Positions 56,200 through 64,000 of a DNA stretch of 64,000 nucleotides are shown one piece after another. The notes under the pieces were generated by a model that saw only the letters and a list, made by a program, of their open reading frames with translations, was not told the DNA's origin and did no database searches. Position numbers and translations under genes: made by a program. Origin of the DNA: Stereocaulon alpinum (Eukaryota; Ascomycota; Lecanoromycetes; Lecanorales; Stereocaulaceae); the NCBI GenBank assembly GCA_018257865.1, contig JAEUBA010000036.1, positions 186,001-250,000 on the forward strand, read 5' to 3'. How positions within the stretch are numbered: position 1 is the stretch's first letter; every line of letters starts with the position of its first letter.

Positions 56200-58755
56200 T
56201 TACCCCGTTGATCTTCGCCGTCGCGGCGTAGGTGCCGACAAGTGTGGTGGTAATGCTGGGCCGTGTTGCCGTTCCATATGCCTTCTGAGGTTATCGGTGC
56301 GGCCAGCTTTGAAGGTCACATCGCATTCAGGAGCTGGACATAGTAGAGGTGGACCAGAGTTATGCTCAGCCTGCACGTGTCGCCGCAGGCTCCTGCTCTG
56401 TGACAACAGCTTGCCATAGAATACCTTGTCACAGTGCGGGCACCTCGTAACACCGGTGGTCGATTCAAGAGAGACCGCGGAGGCGGTGGAAGACGATGGA
56501 GAGGTATATTGGGACGGAGGGTCCTTCCACATGGGCTGATCCGAGGTGATCGGGACATCTACGGCGTCTACGGGCAAGCCCTGTGTAGAATTGCTCGGGT
56601 AAGCGATGGGAGTGTTCATATAACTATTGTCGAGATATGCGATCTCTGAAAGGTTTGGGAAAGGTGAGCGCGGCAAGGAATGCGTCGTAGGAGAACTTGA
56701 AGGGTCGAAAAGTAGAGAAGGCAGTCCGTTCGATAAGGGTTGTAGACTTGCAATTGGGGCTATCTGCACCGCAGGAACCTGCCACGAGAGACAAGAACTG
56801 AATGATGGATGTTGTTCTCTTTGGACATGCAATTTCGACACCATGCCCAGATGTATCGCGTAGTAATCGTTGCGCCAACTGGCATCCATCGGATACATAG
56901 CAGTGTTGCATCGAATAGCGACATCATTCCTGAATGTTTCAAGCGTTCCGCTTGACATTTGAGGGGACTGCTATTGGTCAGTGGGCACCATGGCCAATCT
57001 TTGGATTTGCCGATTTACCTTGCTGCACCAGATCAAGACGACCTCGAGTTGACGTATGCCTCCAAATAGGCCCTTTCGCAACCAAGCCTCGGCCCGGTTT
57101 GTATGATTGTAAAACTCTGGAGTGGTGTATTGTTGACGCAAGGGCTCGATCAAGTGCTCGTGCATGGATTGGATGAAGCGAATCTGTGGGCTGCGACACT
57201 CATGAGATATAGGATTGTGTTCGAAATCGCTGATGATATTTGCATACTCAAATACTGTGCTTGCGTTAGACCAAGCCCTCGAAAATGATGTCTAAGCAAC
57301 ACTTACAGTCAAGAAATCTTGAACACTCTCGGATCACTGCTCCTCCAATGAGTAAGCTAGGCTGGTCTGATGGTTCCCAGTCAGTTGACGTCCGCTCCGT
57401 TACATCCGCGCTGGGGTCGACTGGCGATTGGACGATCATTGCTTCAGGGTCTCTTGAAGAATATATTGCTGTAGGGTATATCGTCGGTGAAGATGTACGC
57501 AGCTGATCCAGCGCCAGAAGAAGAGTGTCTGGGGTTTCTTGCCGACACCACAACCGATTCCAGACCCTAGCAAAAAGACGCATCTCTGCTCCGTCGGCTA
57601 GAGCATGATACCATTGGTATAAATCTGAAGAGAAGTCATCCCATATACATGTGTCATCACCTCTGCCGTTAGCAAGCGTAAAGGCAAAGGCAACGTGCAT
57701 CAAGGCAAAAAGTTCACCAAAGGTCCTAGGCAAGACACCATGGTAACAGTCTTGCAGAACCTGAACCCCGGTATCAAAAAGCCAGCATTTAGACAATGCT
57801 GAGCAGTACCCGTAGAGTTCAGGTATTGACGCCAGCTTCGGTGACCACACAGTATGTAAGCCATAGATAATGTCACAGACGCCTGCAACTAAGGTGTCTG
57901 GAGTGATTGAATCTTCGCCAGATAGGTAAATTGGAAAGCCCTTGATGATCGGGGCCCCAGTGCGGCCTGAGGGATCACTGACCAAGATGCTAGGTAGCCG
58001 ACGGCTGTAGGAAGAAAACTCGGAAGGGGTCCGCGCGTAGCGATTACGATCAGTGGATAGCATGTGGGGATCGTAGTCTTCTATAGGTACATTATCGTTG
58101 ATATCCGTCCTTTGCGTAGATGCAAGGTATCCAACCGAGCTCGTTGGACTTGCGCGGCCCGATGAGAATACGACGTCTGTAGTGAGGCGAGTATTGTAGG
58201 GATTGTCTGACACTGTGCCATACTGCGTGGCGGTGTTCCGATCTTGTGTCCCGGCGTCTTTGGTGTGATTCCAAGGGGTCGGGCTGAATTGTGAGCCGAC
58301 ATGCGCAACATATAGAGGAACATGTATTTGCGTGTCGCTATGGAAGATGTCCTGACCGTCAAGCTCCTGTATATGGCCTTCAGGCCGCTCTTCCTCAAGA
58401 TATGACTGTCTGTTGAAGGCCCGGTCTGTATCGTACTGGGGAGCATCCGGCATTGGCTCATCGTTTGGATATGGATCGAATTCGTCCTGCTGACTCCCGA
58501 GGGTCGCACCATCACAATAGCCTTGGGAGCCAGTATCAGCAGGGGACCGGTGTAGCGCTGATTGAGTAGGGCTCGCTGCAGGGTTCGGTGTGTAGTAGAC
58601 AGGTTCAACATCCGAGCCATGCTCGAGGCATGAAGGGGCTTCAAAATTTTGCGACGCCCTAACGGTATGTTACTAACATCCATTCGGTGGAGGTTGTCGG
58701 AAACTGACCAGTCTGGTGCCTCTTGCGCAACAGGCCTCACTCCGCTCATTGTCAT
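56200..58755 (-). CDS. C2H2 zinc-finger transcription factor (paralogue C)
   Basis: Four exons: 58709-58755, 57307-58658, 57019-57254 and 56200-56970; introns of 48-52 nt, phases 2-1-0; 2406 nt, 801 aa. It starts MTMSGVRPVAQEAPDW and, unlike A and B, has no CPxxWC cysteine motif at the N-terminus. It keeps the helical block (CYHGVLPRTFGELFALMHVA then WDDFSSDLYQW), the exon-3 domain (FIQSMHEHLIEPLRQQY) and two C-terminal fingers, RCPHCDKVFYGK...SLRRHV and LCPAPECDVTFKAGRTDNLR followed by RHMERQH. The end PTPRRRRSTG is basic. Function is inferred as DNA-binding regulation. Confidence 0.8.
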
Positions 58756-61679
58756 TGATCGCCGGGTATATGTTCCGAAGGGTGCTATAATCATAGAGAT
58801 GTAGAACGAGATGCAGTGAGTAAATCCTTTATGTGTAGATTGGATCGCCACAGTATTTTGGGAAGGATTGAGCAGCGCAACAAGAACAGTGGATAGATCT
58901 CAGAAGTATGTATTGAATTGCCAACGTTGCTGGCAAACCTGAACCACCCCGACGAACAACTTGGATCGGAAGAGCCTGCAGGGCGCCGAAATTGGTGTGC
59001 GGCTTGTGAGAAGACAGCTTTGGAGGATGGAACGAGTGTCTGAGAACCCACTTCGTAAACTCGGGTATGACAGGAGCTTAGTCAAAGTATATTGTTTGAA
59101 AGGTAAAGGCATGAATGGCTTGCTTTAGCTGTCAGCCAATCCTTCTTAATGTCAGGAAGGTAGAGAGTGGTGTTGATTTGTGGTTTCGGACACGACCATC
59201 TAGGCCTGTCACATGTTCAAGTCAGGAAAACGAGTGTTGCCCAGGGGCGGAGCGCTTTCCAGATTTCCTCTCAAAAAGTCATGTCGCAGCTTCAGCATCG
59301 ACCTGATATTGTGGGTAAAACATTACATGGAGAATGCTTGTCTTGACTGGCGGCATTTGAGGACCTCCGCAAGCTGAGATGACTTAATGGGTAGGGCTGA
59401 GGCAGTGTCATGTCACCAAGGGGAGAGTCAGTAAACTGTAAGACTGCTATGGCTTACCCGTCACTACTGTCATCCCGGCCCCAGACGATATCAATATATC
59501 TGAGAGCCGTGGGGGAAGCCAACCCTTCTGCTTGGTCGATCTGGCCATTGGGAGAAGCCGTGAGTAGAAAAGTCGCTGGCAGTGGCTGGTAAGGTACTTG
59601 AGCACAATAAGCCATGTTGGGACAGTCGCGGCAGATCAATTATCTGACAAGACAATGCCTACAGCAGTTGTGCGTGAGGTATCTGAGCGAAGATCATTTC
59701 CCGTATAGCTTTAAGCTCAGAGGTCTGGTCTAAATGCGAATTAAAGTATAGCTCCTGCGATACCTTCATCGTAAACCCGATGCAGGAGCGTATCTGAGGT
59801 GGGCCAATGGCCGGATATTCCACTGGAAGGGAAAGAATATGCCACTTAGACTCCCAATGATTTCTTGCTTCATCGGCAGATCATGCATTGTCGTGGTAAC
59901 GCAAGACTTAGATATTGATTATTCGATCTCAACGTAACCCTTGAATCTGCAGGAGAGCGCAAATCCCAAAGTCTAGAAGGCATGATATGACGAGGCAAAT
60001 TAGAAAGATATCTCTTTGTTTTTCCCGTCACAACAATCATTCATCTGCGGTCCTCCAGGCCGTGTGCACCTAGTGATCGCCTAAAGTCGAATGCTGGACT
60101 GATAATCCAGCTGTAAGCGCACTAGAACTGGGTCCTCCCATAGCTCAAGGGTGCCACAGGCATGAGTCGGGCGTGGGGATAGGACCGGTCCATCTGTAGC
60201 CGATCCGCTATGGAGCCTTGGGGTCTCACGCGTTTTCCGAAGTTCTAAGAAAATCGAAGCCTTCTTGTACCTCCAGAGTGAAAGTCATTATTAGTCGCGG
60301 CTGAGGTCATGGTCTCTTAGTAGATTGATAAGAAAAGCGTTGCCATCGATTAGCGCTGCGCGAGGTACGCCCAAAGCAGTGTCTTCTGGCCCAGAACGAA
60401 GCAAAGAAGCGAATGATCGACGGGCTAGAATCCCATCGTGGACGAACTTTGCGTTAGCGCTATGGATACCTATGACGGACCGTCGCCCACCGTCCAAGGA
60501 TTGGTCTCCAATTGTGGAAGTATTGTTGATCAGCAAGGTCTCGAACCCACAAGCCAGAAGTGTAGCGAGATGTTGCAAGCAATACGGCATCTTCGGACCG
60601 CGCCTTTCAACCTAGATTCATGATGATGCCAGCCGAATATCATATCTGCTCTCCCAAAGTCCTTGATGCTGATACTAGCACGGCAATGCGAACTTGATCT
60701 TACAGAATGCGTGCATCCAATACGAAATCGGCCTGTGTGCGTGCTACCCAAAAATGGGCGTCAGAGGATCAGGATCGGTTTGGAGTTGAACACCTATGAC
60801 CCAGAGATCTGGGAGGCTATTAGCACTTAACATACGGCAATATCAAATCCTAGAGTATGACAGGCTTGGGATCTTTCATTTTGCGATAGGCGAATGCTAT
60901 GATCCAAACATGAGTCTACTAAGCCTGTTCATCCTTTACCTTGAAAGCAAAATCTGTACGAAGTCACTCGCAAAGTCACCTCGAAGACAATGGCACGTGG
61001 ATTTAATATCATTGCTCCCTTCTGGTCTTGTTTTCTTCGCACTTAAAGAGTGTGACTATGACCGCACTTCCCCTTCTCGCTCGCGAGGGGGCAGACAAAA
61101 TTGCGTTCACAGGTGGTTTACAGGCACAGCAGGATTCCCCCTCAACATGCCCAAACAAATAGCTCAACCGAAGACGGAGGTGGAGGAAACCAGGACAATT
61201 ATGGTAGGCCGATGGCAATCGCTACGACTATGGGAAACCAACATGATCAGAAGCAGGCCGATGGCGGACGATTGGACTCACCATAGTACCCCGTCGTACC
61301 GAGTTGGCCGCCTTTGAAGGCCTCGTGATCCACACAGAGGGTCTTCTGTTTGATCGAGCAGCTGTCCGACAGTCGCAGTCTCCTGGATTTGAGCATTGGG
61401 AATGTTTTTAGAGACTCTTGATAGCATCTACTATCTCGAGCGCAAGGCAGTCAACCAGGCTTCAAACGATGTTCATGGGGCATTCTCGTGTTGAAGTGGC
61501 TTTAAGGGATCCCGTGACCATGGAATAACAAGGACTTTGTGTACTTCCCGTAGCTGATTTCGAGCGGCGGTAGATGATAGTGCTACCAATATGCCTGTAC
61601 GAACCAGTTCTGTAGGGCTGAGATTCTCAATGGTCGGAACGGCCACTCAAGCTTAAAACATTGTATATGCTTGTACACT
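58756..61679. other. Gene-poor stretch before ORC5, nothing recognised
   Basis: About 2.9 kb. Minus-strand fragments at 59454-59639 and 60291-60751 and a plus-strand frame at 60796-61317 are open but show no conserved motif, start context or splice pattern I can defend. Confidence 0.45.
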
Positions 61680-63204
61680 ATGGGCTCTCATGTTCCAGAT
61701 GATTTAATCAATTTCATAAATGACCGGTTTCTATGTAGGGAAACTCAATTGCGTCAGCTAGCAGCGCTCCTACGCGTGAGTCTCCACACTATCTCCCAAC
61801 GCGCTGACACCAACACCGAATTAGCCACCCCAGCCAAACCCTTCCACTATACTCGTCCATGGTGTAGAGGCAACAGGGAAGAGTGAGCTTGTCAAAGCCG
61901 TTGTGGAAGCCATTGGGACTGGTTTCGCCATCGTCCGATCACAAGAATGCATAACACAGCGACACCTACTGGAGCGAGCCATTGCCAATACCAAAGAAGC
62001 TTTAGAAAGGCAGGTTGATGAAGCACATGTTGGTGCCGTCGAGGAGAGATGCGAGAGCATCAGTGCGTTCGTGGTGGTGCTACAGCGTCTGCTAGCAGGG
62101 CGACAGAAATTCATACTGGTCTTCGATGGTATCGACAACCAGAGAGACGCAGCCCCAACACTGTTGCCTGCTATTGCTCGGCTGGGCGAGGTGGTGAGTC
62201 TACTCCGATTATGCTCGAGTCCAATGATGCTAAGTCAGTTAGTTACCAAATCTGACCACTATCCTTGTCGTCAGGTCCCTCCAACCCCACCTACTACACA
62301 AGCCTGGAATACCCCACATCCACTTCCCTCCCTACACACGCGCAGAGACACTGTCCATCCTCTCCCAATCTCCACTTCCGATCCACGACCCTCTAACACC
62401 GGAGTCTGAAAGTTCACAAGACACTGCCAACAATGAAGACTCCGCGTGGCTCTGGGCCCGCTTCACAGCCGCAGTCTGGGACTCTCTTGGACAAAGCGTT
62501 GCTCGCGATGTCGTCAGCTTCCGCGCCGTCTGCTCAGGACTGTGGGGATCATTCATACAACCGATTCTAGATGGAGATTATGGTGCTCGGGAATTCTCCA
62601 AATTGCTCATCAAAAATAGGGGGTTGCTCCAGAGTGAAACCGCGCTGGTTGACAGCATTGTGCCCATCGCGCCAGCGGCACCTAACGTCAAAGCTTCAAA
62701 GCGTAAGCTCTCTATCTTCATCTAACAACGATTCTATCGCTGACCGACATTGTGTGTCCAGCTTCCCACACCCTACCATACTACCCAGCCCACCTCCTCA
62801 TCGCGGCCTACCTCGCCTCCCACAATCCTCCTAAGCATGACATCACTCTTTTCTCCAAAAGTTCCATCTCCAAACGCAGGAAACGTGGCGGTGGCACAGC
62901 TCTCACCCCTCAACGCCCCTCCAAACACCGCAAGATCTCTCGCAAGCTTCTCGGGCCCCAGCCCTTCCCTCTCGAGAGACTGTTTGCCATTTTCCATGCT
63001 ATATTGCCACACAGGTATTTAAGTGGAGGAGTAGACATGTGCCAGCTAGCAACCCTCGTTGGGTTGCGATTGGTAGTCAAGAGTGGAGGAACAGGAGACA
63101 TTTTGGAGGGAAGTACAAAGTGGAGGGCCAATGTGGGTTGGGAAATGGTGCGGGATATGGCAAGAGGTGTGGCATTCGATGTAGAGAGCTACATCATCGA
63201 ATAG
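61680..63204 (+). CDS. ORC5: ORC5, origin recognition complex subunit 5
   Basis: Four exons: 61680-61775, 61825-62193, 62243-62702 and 62762-63204; introns 49, 49 and 59 nt; 1368 nt, 455 aa. It starts MGSHVPDDLINFINDRFLCR, followed by RETQLRQLAALL. A Walker A motif (LVHGVEATGKSE) and Walker B (KFILVFDGIDN) mark the AAA+ ATPase core, and PHIHFPPYTRAETLSIL and RFTAAVWDSLG follow. The C-terminal winged-helix part has YYPAHLLIAAYLASHNPPKH, a basic SKRRKRGGG segment, PLERLFAIFHAIL and the tail DVESYIIE. Orc5 binds ATP and with Orc1-4 and Orc6 marks origins and loads MCM. Length is normal for filamentous fungi. Confidence 0.93.
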
Positions 63205-64000
63205 GAGCTGGAGATTTGGCACTCAGGTCACTAATACCCATCTGACGCTTTACTACTCTACACAAGATGGCTGTAAGACTCCTGAGCTGCACAACTGGTG
63301 CGCCAAGTGGAGCCTCGAATGAGCTCATACATGTGTCAGTGACAGCTAGAATCCCAACAATATGATCTAAGCCACGAGCTGGGAGATCGATAGCCGAAAA
63401 TGGGAGGTAGATTATTGTCATAAGTGAGGCAGGGAATTGAGCAGACAACCTAAAATAGTGAGGAGCAGAGTTACTGGTCAAAATGGTCCACCAACGCCAA
63501 GGATGGGATGTCAACAAAGCATGGATAAGCGGTATTTGCCCAGAAGGCAAATTGTTGACAAGCATGGTTATAAGCAAACTGGGTGTGGGGATGCGGCGGA
63601 GGCATCAGCTCAAAGCACGCGAAACAGACTCTGCAGTGAACGTCTCGATAAGGGGATGTTAGACAGCTTCTTTGGAAACTCGATGCGGCGTAGGTATGCA
63701 TTGCATGAGATCTTCATTTGCGCTGGTAGCCAAAGGTTGCGGAGGAAAAGCTGACCTGTACAGGGGTCCGAGACGCTGAGCCGCTTTCAAAAAAGGTTTC
63801 AGCGGTATGTAAGTGCCGCATTCGCATTCGCTTTGATCCTCTCACATAATGTATTATCGCTGTTACCTCGCCACAATGCATATGCTCGGGCGGTCCCCTG
63901 CCAGGCGATGTCACCCAATGCATACCCTACGTACCACCTAATTGAGGGTCTGGAATGCAATATCAACCACGGCCTCACACAGAGGAAAGAGGCACCACTG
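63205..64000. other. Downstream of ORC5, nothing recognised
   Basis: About 800 bases to the end of the window. Open frames on both strands show no conserved content; a gene continuing past the edge cannot be excluded. Confidence 0.45.

Noticed and set aside
59454..59639. Minus-strand 61-codon ORF with AYCAQVPYQPLPATFLL text
   Set aside because: Looks somewhat protein-like, but no splice model extends it and no family is recognised.
60070..60145. tRNA-like stretch with an anticodon-loop-like CTGGACTGATAATCCAG
   Set aside because: No D arm, T-loop consensus (GGTTCGA) or acceptor stem could be paired around it.
60291..60751. Minus-strand frames with protein-like stretches
   Set aside because: Frames shift and no family or start is evident; too weak to call even a pseudogene.
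1..64000. CRISPR arrays, bacterial operons, riboswitches, rRNA genes
   Set aside because: No regularly spaced repeats or rRNA text; spliced genes and gene families identify a fungal nuclear genome.

Overview
The window reads as nuclear DNA of a filamentous ascomycete, probably a Dothideomycete. Introns are short (mostly 48-68 nt, GT..AG, with CTAAC/CTGAC-like branch points), and the housekeeping proteins (CTF4, BRX1, ORC5) are of fungal type. Lineage-specific fungal families are also present: MGQRHQ-type proteins, DUF7580, F-box-like LPPEIR proteins and tandem C2H2 factors. The class is an inference; no ribosomal or mitochondrial marker is present.

Layout. 1-6.4 kb is core genome: the 3' end of a twin-CX9C protein, the replisome hub CTF4 (8 exons, minus), and a divergently transcribed MGQRHQ-family gene. 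7-16 kb carries two F-box-like genes, a small secreted protein and two decayed genes (DUF7580 and a C2H2-type family). 16.7-21.2 kb has several small membrane proteins with charged tails and a hypothetical gene. 21.9-26.4 kb is a block bounded by two inverted, degenerate LTR-like repeats; it holds the ribosome-biogenesis gene BRX1 and a membrane protein. 26.4-61.6 kb is accessory and gene-poor, with two foldback/MITE-like elements (one with near-perfect 110-bp inverted arms and a CCGT target duplication) and nonsense-riddled pseudogenes. 61.7-63.2 kb returns to core genome with ORC5.

The main discovery is in the accessory part. Four C2H2 zinc-finger genes (34955-32287, 41947-40445, 49620-46715, 58755-56200) all lie on the minus strand. 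About 0.8-1.3 kb downstream of each, on the same strand, is a tiny gene of a family I do not recognise (31522-31273, 39568-39284, 45440-45180, and a decayed copy at 55261-55075). A fifth member with two repeats lies at 28172-28633 on the plus strand. Its core is W..KPETHE.LAVG...SR. All four intact small genes share an unusual structure: a first coding exon of only 5 nt (ATG plus two bases), a phase-2 intron with donor GTNCGT, then one exon with the rest. Three of the zinc-finger genes share intron phases 2-1-0. The region therefore looks like a two-gene unit duplicated in tandem, with some copies degenerating by C-to-T-type nonsense changes as expected of RIP.

Two replication genes (CTF4 and ORC5) flank the region, and CTF4 has an MCB box (ACGCGT) just upstream. 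Splice models for CTF4, BRX1, ORC5 and three of the zinc-finger genes were built by hand, and every one sums to a whole number of codons.
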